Shown here: positions 1-8,335 of the stretch, piece by piece | Layout of the letters: every line of letters begins with the position of its first letter | How positions within the stretch are numbered: position 1 is the stretch's first letter | Assembly (NCBI GenBank): GCA_018816735.1 | Contig: JAHIVH010000033.1 | Location: forward strand, 1 to 60,337 | Direction of reading: 5' to 3' | Length of the DNA stretch: 60,337 bases | Source: Pseudomonadota bacterium | GTDB lineage: Bacteria; Desulfobacterota; Desulfobacteria; Desulfobacterales; JAHIVH01 | Notes under the pieces: model-generated | What the model was told of the DNA's origin: nothing | Seen by the model: the letters and a program-made list of their open reading frames with translations, nothing else | Databases searched by the model: none | Translations under genes and position numbers: made by a program

Positions 1-319
1 CTGCCTGACCTTATTAAGGGTTATATTTGGCAGAGCTCCTTTGTCTATCGGTCAAGATATCGGAGGGAGCTTCTGCCTACTCCATACGATATCTTGCAGA
101 ATTTGACTGCTTTTTCCATCATTTATTTTGACGCCTCTCATTTCTATTCAGGAAAATACCAATCTTACAAGCCTGGGCTTAAGTGCCCTGGAATCGGTTG
201 ACTATGACTTTTCCGTGAAAGCGAATACCCAACTATGCACGAATATGGTTGAACAACTGGCAAATGAAATATCTGTGGGCGGAGAGATCGTCATTGCTGG
301 AAATCAGGTTTGTCCATAA
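1..319 (+). pseudogene. remnant of a receptor L-domain / leucine-rich-like protein
   Basis: Two reading frames carry pieces of one repeat-type protein. Frame 1 from the window edge reads through NLTAFSIIYF and then loses the pattern. Frame 2 from about base 128 continues with ISIQENTNLTSLGL, ALESVDYDF and GGEIVIAGN, and stops at 319. This alternation of short hydrophobic strands with N-x-x-L-T-S-L turns is typical of receptor L-domain-like repeats of secreted proteins. No proper start codon or ribosome site precedes frame 2 (the first possible start is a TTG). I read it as the frameshifted 3' end of a gene whose body lies left of the window. The family assignment rests on pattern only. Confidence 0.35.
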
Positions 320-332
320 TGTTTAAGATTAA

Positions 333-656
333 ATGAGATACTTCCCGTTCGTTAATGAACGGGAACTCTCTAAGGATAGTAAAAGGATTATGGACAGCGA
401 AGCACTTTACCGGTTGGGGGGAGAAAATACCGGCCTGCCTATCGTCAACATTGAAGAAAATCTGATCATTTCCATGGTAAATACCAGATTTGAAGAGCTG
501 TCTGGATGTACGAAAAACGAAATCAAATAGAAGATACGCCTTTCTCAATTCGCTGATAAAGATACAGAAGAAAAGAGCCACAAATTTTTTATAGAAAATT
601 CAGAAGATTCGCTGTATAAGATTTATAAAAATTCGCAAAAAATATCCAGCGCATAA
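333..656 (+). pseudogene. PAS-domain remnant, paralogue of the second PAS of the sigma-54 activator
   Basis: The reading frame encodes a PAS fragment with ENTGLPIVNIEENLIISMVN and RFEELSGCTKNEIK, interrupted by an in-frame TAG at 528-530. The same frame then continues with KIRLSQFADKDTEEK and KFFIENSEDS, and ends at TAA 654-656. The whole piece aligns without gaps to residues about 170-240 of the activator at 8640-10493 (ENTGLPVVIIEENLLISMAN, RFEELSGYAKDEIEEK, IHLSQFIDEKTKEK, LFLDNSGDS). There is no ATPase or DNA-binding part after it. It is therefore a duplicated and broken copy of part of a neighbouring regulator. The substitution that made the TAG is not a homopolymer artefact. Confidence 0.75.
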
Positions 657-668
657 AAAGGGGAGGGC

Positions 669-1604
669 ATGAAGCGGAAAAGGATCGGAAGCATGCTGAT
701 CATCATGGAAACGATATGGTGTGTCTGCTGTATCGGCGGGCCAGGTTTCGCAAGTAGCGGATACCAGCTAACCGTAGCGCCGTTTGTCGAGTATGATTAC
801 CTGAATGACCTGGGGGCCGGTCAGGATTTACTTGACCGGATCAATGAACAAGTGGGAGGATGGCTCAGCGGTTATGATAATATAGAGCTCTTTCAACATA
901 TGTTTATTTTCGGAGTGGAGATTCGGATAGCTTATCCTGATCGCTGGCGTGGATGGGAGCTTGTGGCTTCAGTGGCAACGAATTCCGGATCGCTCAGCAT
1001 GCTTGGGAAGGATTACGATGAATGGAATGATCTTGATACCATTCCGATTATTCCCGGAGTGATGAATACCAGTACAATTCCATTCACAAACGTAGATGGC
1101 CAGGTTCACATCCAGGTGGACCAGTATATGGATTACTGTTTTCCACTGCAGGTGGGTGTCCGATACGAAGTGGCACCAACCGGTGGCCCGGTCAATTTTT
1201 TTGGTCTAATCTCAGGTGGCCTCCTTGTCATGAAAGGCGGTCTGGACATCGACATTTATATGAACGGCTCTGTAAACAGTCCGGTACAAAGTATGTCTAC
1301 CCATGCCAGGTACAGAGGTAATGCCGAATTCCAGGATACTGGTTGGTTGATGAACTTTCTAGTAGGAATTCGCTATACGTGGCGGAAGGACCTCTCCTCC
1401 TCAGTGACGCTGGGATACGGGATCGGGGAACTGGACGATGACGTCGATGTCGATGGGACACTGATCGGTTCCGCAGACACAACGATTCTCGGAATCAGCG
1501 GGTCGATTCCGTTCAACCTGCCGACAAACTTCAAAGAAGATACGAAGCTTGAGATTGACGGCTGGCGCTTTCGCCTCATAGTGATAGAATGGACCTGGCA
1601 ATAG
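669..1604 (+). CDS. putative outer-membrane beta-barrel protein
   Basis: A 311-residue exported protein with a basic start (MKRKRIGSM), a hydrophobic stretch and a likely signal-peptidase site near residue 28 (GFAS). The rest alternates polar and aromatic residues in short strands separated by Gly/Asp-rich turns, as in LVGIRYTWRKDLSSSVTLGYG, and it ends on a strand with Trp next to last. This is the appearance of a transmembrane beta-barrel, but I recognise no named family. A good ribosome site (GGGGAGGGC) lies just before the ATG. It follows the PAS remnant and converges with the porin gene; nothing notable is seen in the 256 bases between them. Function is unknown; an outer-membrane location is an inference from the strand pattern. 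Confidence 0.6.
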   Translation: MKRKRIGSMLIIMETIWCVCCIGGPGFASSGYQLTVAPFVEYDYLNDLGAGQDLLDRINEQVGGWLSGYDNIELFQHMFIFGVEIRIAYPDRWRGWELVASVATNSGSLSMLGKDYDEWNDLDTIPIIPGVMNTSTIPFTNVDGQVHIQVDQYMDYCFPLQVGVRYEVAPTGGPVNFFGLISGGLLVMKGGLDIDIYMNGSVNSPVQSMSTHARYRGNAEFQDTGWLMNFLVGIRYTWRKDLSSSVTLGYGIGELDDDVDVDGTLIGSADTTILGISGSIPFNLPTNFKEDTKLEIDGWRFRLIVIEWTWQ

Positions 1605-1860
1605 ATTAAGCCAGTGATCATACCATTCAAGCATCAAGGTTTGTCCAATCCGAACCCATGCATCCAATTCAGCACCATCCTTAGCCTGTCTCTCACTGAA
1701 CATGTTGTTCGCGACCTTTCCCCAAGATAAATTTTAATGTTTTACTGGATCGTCATCTTGGACTTAAAATGGATTCAAATACAATTAGCTGGTTTTTTAG
1801 ACCCGGCTTGTTATAGATGAATAGGCAGTGCTTACTTTTTTGTCCTATCCGTATAAACGT

Positions 1861-3009
1861 CTAGAAACTGTAGGAGACTTTGGCTGCATATAGCATCCAT
1901 TCGTTATAGGTGTGACCGTCATTATCCGGGAACACGCCGAATTCACCTTCCATGACATGAGCTTCCAGTTTGGCAATCCAGAAGGGGTTGATATCGAAAC
2001 GAAAGGAAAGGCAGTGATCTTTAAGTTCGTTTGAATCCTCATGCACGTTTTTAAACTCGATGTAGTTCGAGTAATAGAAAGACGCTTCGAACCAGTTTGT
2101 AAACCGGTATCCAAGACTCACGTAAAAGGAGTCATTATGATCATTATTTATAATCTGATTCTCAATCGGCTTGCCGAAAACGTAAGGGACTGTTTTTCCC
2201 TTTGTCCACCAGTTTTCGGCCGTAAGCTTAAGGTTCCTCAAAGCATATTCAACTGAAAAAGTCGCCGTGTAAATATCCTTATTAACGATTGTGAGTCCAT
2301 TGGTTCCTATTATTTTCAATTGATCTGGGTGCAAACCGGCAACGCAAAAACGGAGTCCATCAATCGGTGTTGTCCACACCAGACGCATATTATTTGCATT
2401 ACCGGTTCGGATATCTGAAACGATGATGCCATGGGTTTTTTCAAGAAACAATGAGGTGCCGCTGTCAGGTGATATACGCATTGCTCCGGTTTGAAATTGG
2501 TATTCCATTAACCCTGCTTTTCCCATCCCGACGGTGCCGAAGAACTCCATGCCCTTTATACTATTCGCTGCATCCCGAATCCATTCATTATAGAGGCTGG
2601 ACGGCAAAAAGATGGATGTCCTCAAACAATCAAAATCCCTTAGGTCATTATAAAGGCCTATGGGAATTTTCAAGGTCCCCACTCTCAGGCGCAGCCAATT
2701 CTTGTATTCAAACTCGGCAAATGCCCAGTTGATAACGATTTCATCATTTCCCACATCACCCAGATCTCTTGCATAGAACTGACATCCCAAGGATAGGCGA
2801 TCGGATACGTAAGTCGTGAAATTGATCCCCATTTCATTGAACTGGAAACTGCCGTCATCGGTTTCCGCCAGGTAGTTGTTTTGGTTGGTTTTTAAATACC
2901 CCTGGGATATGAACCCGTGTATGTTGATGTCTTCAGCCCGTGCAGACAGATTTCCTGCCGTCACCATGACAACAAAAACGAAAATAACTATAGTATAGGA
3001 CCTGTTCAT
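1861..3009 (-). CDS. porin-like outer-membrane protein
   Basis: Predicted 382-residue barrel protein. The ATG at 3009 is preferred over the longer frame starting at 3078, because a GGGGGGAG ribosome site lies about 7 bases upstream and the protein then opens with a clean signal peptide (MNRSYTIVIFV, cleavage near ARA-ED). The mature protein starts with INIHGFISQGYLKT, typical of DcaP/OprO-like and other proteobacterial trimeric porins, and ends in VSYSF with the C-terminal Phe used by the Bam machinery. It lies 93 bases downstream of the phosphate-binding-like gene on the same strand and is probably co-transcribed with it, suggesting that the two handle the same anion or small solute. The substrate is not evident from sequence. 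Confidence 0.7.
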   Translation of the reverse strand: MNRSYTIVIFVFVVMVTAGNLSARAEDINIHGFISQGYLKTNQNNYLAETDDGSFQFNEMGINFTTYVSDRLSLGCQFYARDLGDVGNDEIVINWAFAEFEYKNWLRLRVGTLKIPIGLYNDLRDFDCLRTSIFLPSSLYNEWIRDAANSIKGMEFFGTVGMGKAGLMEYQFQTGAMRISPDSGTSLFLEKTHGIIVSDIRTGNANNMRLVWTTPIDGLRFCVAGLHPDQLKIIGTNGLTIVNKDIYTATFSVEYALRNLKLTAENWWTKGKTVPYVFGKPIENQIINNDHNDSFYVSLGYRFTNWFEASFYYSNYIEFKNVHEDSNELKDHCLSFRFDINPFWIAKLEAHVMEGEFGVFPDNDGHTYNEWMLYAAKVSYSF

Positions 3010-3102
3010 CTGTTTCTCCCCCCTGGCCACCTCTACCGGCATCATTGAATGATTGTTCTGTGATATGAATCGTATCATTTGGCATATTCCATGTTAACAG
3101 CT

Positions 3103-3543
3103 TTACTCGGAGAGTATCTTGACCCCATCAGGAAGTTTTACGTCGGCGGCAATATAGCTTACAGCCCCGTTTGTTTGTGCCACATAAGATACCAAATCTG
3201 CATCTGTATTTTTTCTGACGGGAATTCTGCCTTGGCCGGTAAACATATTCTGACGCCAGACGCTATCGAATTGGCTGTCTGTCCGTTTGATATATTTTCT
3301 AAGGAATTCTTTGTGAGTATCTGCACTCTTGTTCAACACAATATTAATCCGGTCATCATTGGGCCACTTCACGATCTTACCCAAAAAAATATTTTTAACA
3401 TCTTCCGGGCTAAGCGTATCTACCGGCACAGACGTGTTTGCGATAATCATGACATCGCCTGCAAATGCATGGGGTATGCCACCCGCAATCATCACCTGGC
3501 AAATTATAAAAACGGCGATCATCATGCAGAATTTGAATTTCAT
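3103..3543 (-). CDS. small periplasmic phosphate-binding-like (PBP-like) protein
   Basis: A 146-residue secreted protein: signal peptide ending near AFA-GD, then a single PstS-like lobe with VMIIANTSVP, VKNIFLGKIVKWP, YIKRTDSQFDSVW and NGAVSYIAAD. This is the half-length phosphate ABC-transporter substrate-binding-like family, which often occurs without permease genes next to porins or sensors. It is roughly half identical by eye to the protein at 59823-60263. Gene order on this strand is tatB, tatC, tatA, this gene, porin, with about 100 bases on each side. No PstCAB homologue is present, so transport is unlikely to be its direct job; ligand sensing or delivery to the porin is an inference. 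Confidence 0.75.
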   Translation of the reverse strand: MKFKFCMMIAVFIICQVMIAGGIPHAFAGDVMIIANTSVPVDTLSPEDVKNIFLGKIVKWPNDDRINIVLNKSADTHKEFLRKYIKRTDSQFDSVWRQNMFTGQGRIPVRKNTDADLVSYVAQTNGAVSYIAADVKLPDGVKILSE

Positions 3544-3641
3544 GTAAACCCCTTCAGTATTTAAGATCTTACCTTCAATTGCTAAGTTGTCTGCAACGCA
3601 TTGACCGATAATATTCGCACTAAACGGTAACCGCGCTATTT

Positions 3642-3812
3642 TTACCCCTCTATTTTTTCGGTTTTTTCCTGATCCGGTTCTTTTGTTGCTTTTTTGAAAT
3701 TCTTGATACCTTTGCCAAGTCCTGCACCAATTTCAGGAAGTTTGCCTGCCCCGAAAATAATCAGGATGATGACCAGGATAATGATTAATTCAGGCATTCC
3801 GATTCCAAACAT
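3642..3812 (-). CDS. tatA: twin-arginine translocase subunit TatA
   Basis: A 56-residue protein read directly from the reverse strand. It has a short N-terminal membrane helix opening [10 protein letters not shown], then the conserved F-G-A-G-K-L-P-E hinge and an amphipathic helix ([17 protein letters not shown]), followed by a charged tail. The FG pair and the K-L-P-E segment identify the TatA/E type. TatA multimers form the pore that passes folded proteins with RR signal peptides. The gene lies 89 bases after tatC in the same direction. It has a reasonable ribosome site (GGGAG) before the ATG. It is the shorter of the two TatA/B paralogues here and lacks the longer acidic tail of the TatB-like one. 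Confidence 0.9.
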   Translation of the reverse strand: MFGIGMPELIIILVIILIIFGAGKLPEIGAGLGKGIKNFKKATKEPDQEKTEKIEG

Positions 3813-3901
3813 ATTTCACTCCCTTGGGGTTTATTTAAACGGTTTTACACGGTGATTATTGACCCTGTTTTAAAATAATTCAACAATTAAGGTCCTATTT
3901 T

Positions 3902-4675
3902 CTATCCTTTATACCTTTTTTTACCAAATAGCAACGCACCTGATATGCTGATTTCATACAGCAGCATTAGTGGAATCGACATCATGATCTGGGTGGTCAC
4001 ATCAGGCGGTGTCAGGATGGCTGATGTGACGAAAAATAACAGGATGGCGTATTTCCTATTTTTTCTAAAAAAGTCAACCGTAACGATCCCCAGCCTTGCA
4101 AGGCCTGTAATCACTATCGGCAGCTCAAACACAAGCCCAAAGGCCAGAAGTAATTTTGAGGCAAAACTCAAATATCCGCTGACAGACGGCATAAACCGGA
4201 TGGTTTCATTGGCAAATGCCTGAAAAAAGGCGAACCCAAAGGGAAAAACACCATAATAACCAAAAAGTGCCCCACCCAAAAAGAAAATCGCAGATAAAAT
4301 AACGATGGGACCAAGCATTCGTTTTTCTTTTGGATAAAGACCTGACGCTGCAAACATCCAGAATTCGATTATAATAACCGGAGCGGCAACAATGAGTCCG
4401 GCAATAAAAGACATCTTGAGGTAAGTAAAAAATGCTTCAGCCACACCCGTGAAAATAAAGGTTTCACCCTCAGGCAATACGGAAAGCAAGGGCATTCTCA
4501 GAATATCAAAAAGTTTTTCCTTAAATGCAAAACAAATACAAAATCCCAGACCCACAGCAATGCTGCAAATGATCAGCCGGCTTCTCAACTCTTCCAGGTG
4601 GATGGTAAAGGGTAGTTTTTCACCAACAGGCAATTTCACAGCATCCTTGTGGTTTTTTCTTGTCTTATAAAGCAA
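3902..4675 (-). CDS. tatC: Sec-independent protein translocase subunit TatC
   Basis: A 257-residue polytopic membrane protein with the family's six hydrophobic segments. The diagnostic cytoplasmic motif HLEELRSRL lies at about residues 26-34, just before the first helix; this region contacts the twin-arginine signal. Later conserved features include FFTYLKMSF, the FELPIVI segment and the TPPDVTTQ loop near the end. TatC with TatB forms the receptor for RR-signal preproteins. The start overlaps the end of the TatB gene by 11 bases, so the two are translationally coupled. A Tat substrate candidate is encoded 1.9 kb upstream on the same strand. Confidence 0.95.
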   Translation of the reverse strand: MLYKTRKNHKDAVKLPVGEKLPFTIHLEELRSRLIICSIAVGLGFCICFAFKEKLFDILRMPLLSVLPEGETFIFTGVAEAFFTYLKMSFIAGLIVAAPVIIIEFWMFAASGLYPKEKRMLGPIVILSAIFFLGGALFGYYGVFPFGFAFFQAFANETIRFMPSVSGYLSFASKLLLAFGLVFELPIVITGLARLGIVTVDFFRKNRKYAILLFFVTSAILTPPDVTTQIMMSIPLMLLYEISISGALLFGKKRYKG

Positions 4676-4982
4676 TCGACGCTTCTTTTGAAACCGTTTC
4701 CAAACTTTCTCTATCGGTAGACGCCTGAGGGATATCTGGTTCTACTGCCATTTTTGCCTTCATGGTGTCTATTAAATTATCTGTGAAATCGGTTGCAGGC
4801 TTTTTGATTTCCGTGACCGTATCATCCGTATTCATTGTATTTTTGAAATCATTGGTGGCTCGCTTGAACTCTCCTATGGCGCGTCCAAGCGATTTTGCCA
4901 GTTCGGGAAGTTTTTTGGGGCCGATCACCAGTAAGGCGACAATAAGGATAACAATAATTTCAGGCATTCCCATTCCAAACAT
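4665..4982 (-). CDS. tatB: TatB-like subunit of the twin-arginine translocase
   Basis: A 105-residue protein: N-terminal membrane helix ([19 protein letters not shown]), the G-P-K-K-L-P-E-L hinge, a long amphipathic helix ([18 protein letters not shown]) and an acidic, probably disordered tail. The Pro after the Gly of the hinge and the greater length favour TatB over TatA, though deltaproteobacterial TatA and TatB are hard to separate by sequence alone. It would pair with TatC in the substrate-recognition complex. It is the first gene of the tatB-tatC-tatA run, 15 bases after the hydrolase gene, which is in the same direction, so the operon probably includes the hydrolase. Confidence 0.85.
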   Translation of the reverse strand: MFGMGMPEIIVILIVALLVIGPKKLPELAKSLGRAIGEFKRATNDFKNTMNTDDTVTEIKKPATDFTDNLIDTMKAKMAVEPDIPQASTDRESLETVSKEASIAL

Positions 4983-4997
4983 GTTTTAATCCCCCGT

Positions 4998-6461
4998 TTA
5001 TCTTAGCTTACGAGAAAAAGACGTTGCGGCACTTACTACCTTGGCGGCATCTGCCGGCCGTAAGAAACCATCCGTAACAGCCTGATCCGTTGATGCCTGG
5101 ACTTGATTCAGATAATCTTCAGACGAATGGTAAATTGAATGAAGTTCCTCATTGCTAAAAGGGATCATGGCACCGGAAATTTCACAAAGGATATGGCCCT
5201 GGCCTTGCGGCGCATAGGTTGCTGTGGGAACATCCATATAAGGAGATCGAATCCCGCCTAATGCATTGCCGAATTCATCTCTGGCGATACGGAGAGGGTC
5301 GGTTTCTATGTCAATACGTCCAGCGATAGAAGGCGGGTAACCCGTGCGAATCCAATGGTCCATCGCATGAAAAGCGGCATTGACGACAAAATGGTGCATC
5401 GGATTCCCGTTGATATAAGTACTACATCGGATAAGAACGGGTATGGCGTGTGAAGATTTGAGAGGCGTTGCATAATAATCAGACTGCCCGTTATCAAACA
5501 TCCCGAGAACTGAATAGACATCCGCATGAGAAGTGCCTGCCACCTCCCACAATCGAAACATGTCACTATCAGGCTGGCGACTTTCATAGGCAGTACCTGG
5601 GAAGAACTCGAACGCCACAAACAGGTCTGTTTCCGTTTGCAACATGAGTACCGGTTTATCCAAATCATCTCTGATTCTGACGATATCGGGAGGTTGCATC
5701 GTTTCCAATGGCTCCCCGGAAACAGGCGCGCTTGAACCCAGGCGACTGTGCACAATGAATCCATCAAACAGATGATTATCTTTGCCAAGCATATTGATAT
5801 AACTAACCATTCGTGAAGCAGACTGGGATTCTCCCGCTGCAATCATTTTCTCAATTTTCAGGCCTCCCAGGTAGTCCTTACCTTCAGCATACCTCACCCG
5901 CTGTGCTGCCTGGGTATAAATGCTGTAGGAAAAATTGTCACCAGGATGGGACAACACTTTATAGCGAACGGGGTTTATTGTTTTTAAGGACGCTTCCAGA
6001 ATACCATCAAGCAAACCGAACGGACCTACATTATCGATCCCTTTTCTTTGCGCAGTAACGCCCACCCATGCATACCCTTCGCGAATAAACTCCGTATGGG
6101 CCATCGACCATTCCGGTGTGGCATCGGCATTTCCGGAAACATTATTCCACTCGACGACCACGGTGCCATTAAATTTTTCAGGGTCAATCGGCCGGATGAC
6201 GATAATCCGTGTCGTATACTCGGCTTGCTGATTTTTTACGACCTCCCATTTTCCATCGCTGGTGAGTTCACTCACCGGAAGATAACTGTCTGCCGTTCCG
6301 CTGATAAAATATTCAGTTTGTTGGTACCCCACTTTTTTCAGATCGAACATCGCAGTCGGTGCAAAAACAAAATCTTCGAGAAAACTTTTACATGAGAATA
6401 AGCTAACGACTGAAACGATCAAAATAATTGCTTTTAGTGCAATTGGGTTTGGTTTAGTCAT
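4998..6461 (-). CDS. alpha/beta-hydrolase domain lipoprotein (Abhydrolase_10-like)
   Basis: Predicted 487-residue secreted hydrolase. The ATG at 6461 is chosen over the longer frame (to 6509): it has GGAGAG upstream and gives a typical lipoprotein signal, a hydrophobic stretch ending VSLFSC with Cys at about residue 24. The mature part contains VVVEWNNVSG, YAWVGVTAQRKG, the nucleophile elbow AAGESQSA and a late GTSHADV that can supply the catalytic His. This arrangement matches the large alpha/beta-hydrolase domain proteins (PF20091 type) whose substrates are mostly unknown esters. It sits directly upstream of tatBCA and downstream of the Tat-signal protein, so it may share a pathway with that protein; that is an inference from context. 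Confidence 0.75.
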   Translation of the reverse strand: MTKPNPIALKAIILIVSVVSLFSCKSFLEDFVFAPTAMFDLKKVGYQQTEYFISGTADSYLPVSELTSDGKWEVVKNQQAEYTTRIIVIRPIDPEKFNGTVVVEWNNVSGNADATPEWSMAHTEFIREGYAWVGVTAQRKGIDNVGPFGLLDGILEASLKTINPVRYKVLSHPGDNFSYSIYTQAAQRVRYAEGKDYLGGLKIEKMIAAGESQSASRMVSYINMLGKDNHLFDGFIVHSRLGSSAPVSGEPLETMQPPDIVRIRDDLDKPVLMLQTETDLFVAFEFFPGTAYESRQPDSDMFRLWEVAGTSHADVYSVLGMFDNGQSDYYATPLKSSHAIPVLIRCSTYINGNPMHHFVVNAAFHAMDHWIRTGYPPSIAGRIDIETDPLRIARDEFGNALGGIRSPYMDVPTATYAPQGQGHILCEISGAMIPFSNEELHSIYHSSEDYLNQVQASTDQAVTDGFLRPADAAKVVSAATSFSRKLR

Positions 6462-6517
6462 GATTACGAACTCTCCGGTTTTTACGTTATACACTGCGTC
6501 ATAAATCATTGCACATC

Positions 6518-6562
6518 AGAAGTGACCTTCCCGCCTGTTATGCGGGAGGAGAGGTCACTTCT
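6518..6562. repeat. long inverted repeat between the Tat-signal gene and the hydrolase gene
   Basis: Arms AGAAGTGACCT (6518-6528) and AGGTCACTTCT (6552-6562) are exact reverse complements of 11 bases. An inner pair TCCCGC / GCGGGA (6529-6534 and 6542-6547) extends the hairpin, leaving a CTGTTAT loop and a 4-base bulge. It lies after the stop of the minus-strand gene at 6599 and before the hydrolase start. There is no clear U-tract on the minus-strand side, so it is either a stabilising or attenuating hairpin or a factor-assisted terminator, not a canonical intrinsic one. Confidence 0.6.
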
Positions 6563-6598
6563 CTTAAAATATCATCAACACGATTCTGAAATATGGCA

Positions 6599-8074
6599 TC
6601 AACCTTTATCTACATAGGTAAACTTCCATTGGCAGCAGATTTCATCCTCACACCTTCTGGGAGGCATCGTTATAATGTCCAAATGGATTTCCTTGCCCGA
6701 AAGCCCCCTGCTGTACATGCCACAGCTATTACCGATAGCAGGCGGATCCAGCTCACACGTCTGAATGATTTGTTCTTCCGTCCCCCCGGTTAATTCCATC
6801 ATCGTTATGCCAAAACATTTGTGGAAGGTGTATATGCCGGTATTTTCATCCGGCATTTCAAAACTATTTTCGAAGTTCGGCGGCTGTGCCGTAATATCCA
6901 CCTGCACGGCCTTCAGGAAACAATCGATACCAGCGCCCGAAGTATTCAAATATTTCATCATGATACTACGGGCCGCTTCCGCCAGATCAACACTCCAGAC
7001 CACTACCTGCATTTTAGTCCCCGCTTCATAGCCACCGCCGCTTTGCACCATTTCCTGTATCTGATAGTTCAGTATCATGTTCAAGTCGTACTGATGATAC
7101 ATTAAAAACATCCGGGCAAGCTGTTCCCGTGAAAAATCCGTAATCTTCAGATTGGGTCTGAACGGTCCGCTATAGTCATCCAGCTCAACATCCGAATCCA
7201 CTGTGAGCTCCCCTCTTTTATCCATTTTATCGGGGTCAATCAGCAAATCTGGTTCCTCATCGCATTGGCTGCCGTCCGCTTTGTAGTAAAGCTCCCATTT
7301 GCAACAAACGTGATCCTCGCTCAATCGGGGTGGCATCGTTAAATTTTTCACTTTTATATATGGGCTGTATAGGTTTGCGGCATTTTGGATAGCCTTGGGA
7401 CATCTATTCATGCAAACGTCACGTAGCTCACCTGTTCGTCCGGCTGCTTCAAACTGCAACGCGATTGCGCAGCGATTGAAAGTGGCCAAGCCACGACGTT
7501 TCGTCGGCATTTCAAATACGACGTCGCTATAAACATTTGGAAGTGTATTCAACTCTATCTGCCATTGTTTCATGAAGGATTCAAGGTTCAAGCGTTTGAT
7601 GTTCATCGTCTTTTTTATCATACTGTTGACACCCAAAATCATATTGGTGCCCCAAATCAATTTTTCCGCTTTTATCAATCCTTCTATCCCATGACTTTCA
7701 AGAAAAAATCCTCTGTAAGCATTATTTATGGCGTTATGGTACTCACTCGCCATTTGATGAAACCTGCTAAGGCCAATTTTTGAGAAATCCGTATACCTTA
7801 GATGAGGTCTGAAGGGCCCGCTATAATCATCCAGTTCCACGCCTGGAATCAGTTTAATTTCCGCACGTGTATCCTCTCCCAATGCTCGTTTAATGATATC
7901 CAAATCATCTCCACAACTCTCGAGCTTATCACAGCCGATAAACGATGGCACGGTAAGGGCTACTGAAGAGGCGGCCAGGCATTTACAAAACTGACGTCTA
8001 TTAACAGGTGGTATTCCTTTCATTTCTCTCTCTTTATTAAGCTGCTTAAAATCCATATTTTGATTGCAGATCAT
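6599..8074 (-). CDS. twin-arginine-signal protein with a tandemly duplicated DUF6125-like domain
   Basis: Predicted 491-residue exported protein. The start at 8074 is set by AAAGGAG seven bases upstream; the longer frame to 8176 has no ribosome site. Residues about 20-50 form a Tat signal (NRRQFCKCLAASSVAL, then a hydrophobic run to SFIGC, which could also be a lipobox). Two homologous halves follow. Each begins V-E-L-D-D-Y-S-G-P-F-R-P, continues with a TDFS segment and a long helical core, and ends with TMPPR and C-C-K/Q-W. The C-x-W ending and the opening motif resemble the DUF6125 / L-2-amino-thiazoline-4-carboxylate hydrolase-like group; that assignment is from memory and tentative. Its RR motif and the adjacent tat genes make it a likely substrate of that translocase. 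Confidence 0.7.
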   Translation of the reverse strand: MICNQNMDFKQLNKEREMKGIPPVNRRQFCKCLAASSVALTVPSFIGCDKLESCGDDLDIIKRALGEDTRAEIKLIPGVELDDYSGPFRPHLRYTDFSKIGLSRFHQMASEYHNAINNAYRGFFLESHGIEGLIKAEKLIWGTNMILGVNSMIKKTMNIKRLNLESFMKQWQIELNTLPNVYSDVVFEMPTKRRGLATFNRCAIALQFEAAGRTGELRDVCMNRCPKAIQNAANLYSPYIKVKNLTMPPRLSEDHVCCKWELYYKADGSQCDEEPDLLIDPDKMDKRGELTVDSDVELDDYSGPFRPNLKITDFSREQLARMFLMYHQYDLNMILNYQIQEMVQSGGGYEAGTKMQVVVWSVDLAEAARSIMMKYLNTSGAGIDCFLKAVQVDITAQPPNFENSFEMPDENTGIYTFHKCFGITMMELTGGTEEQIIQTCELDPPAIGNSCGMYSRGLSGKEIHLDIITMPPRRCEDEICCQWKFTYVDKG

Positions 8075-8158
8075 TGATTCACTCCTTTGTAAATGTTTCA
8101 CTAAATTTGGGATTGATTTGATTTTAGTCACTCCGCCCATAGCTTTTGGCCAATGATG

Positions 8159-8175
8159 TATCAAGATTTGTGCCA
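8159..8175 (-). promoter_or_regulatory. possible sigma-54 promoter for the Tat-signal gene
   Basis: On the minus strand the sequence reads TTGGCAC-AAATC-TTGAT. The -24 element is a perfect TGGCAC and the spacing is right. The -12 element has TTGA where TTGC is expected, so the usually invariant GC is not intact. It lies about 85 bases upstream of the ATG at 8074 and roughly 130 bases downstream (in that direction) of the inverted repeats at 8307-8335. A sigma-54 activator gene is divergent from it. The context is favourable but the match is imperfect. Confidence 0.3.
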
Positions 8176-8306
8176 AACCCGATCAATGTTTCCATTTGAA
8201 ACCAATGTCATCTGAATTGGCGGGACTTATGCAAAGCACGGGAGCGATTACTATTTCCGTGACAAGAACCGAATCCTATCCTAATGACAAAATATTGAGA
8301 AAACGA

Positions 8307-8335
8307 CCCTAAAATAGGGCGACAAGACCCTATTT
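8307..8335. promoter_or_regulatory. inverted-repeat operator candidate between the activator and the Tat-signal gene
   Basis: CCCTA-AAA-TAGGG (8307-8319) is a perfect 5-base inverted repeat. Its right half AAATAGGG also pairs exactly with CCCTATTT (8328-8335) across 8 bases, giving three half-sites in 29 bases. A related string, CCCTGAAATGGG, occurs at the very end of the activator gene (about 10488-10499). The 565-base region 8075-8639 otherwise contains no gene. The site's position is normal for a sigma-54 enhancer site serving the minus-strand gene, and it may also control the activator itself. Confidence 0.4.

Noticed and set aside
1297..1703. Several minus-strand frames over the end of the beta-barrel gene
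   Set aside because: They mirror the coding strand and are rich in Arg, Ser and Pro, as antisense shadows are. None has a start signal.
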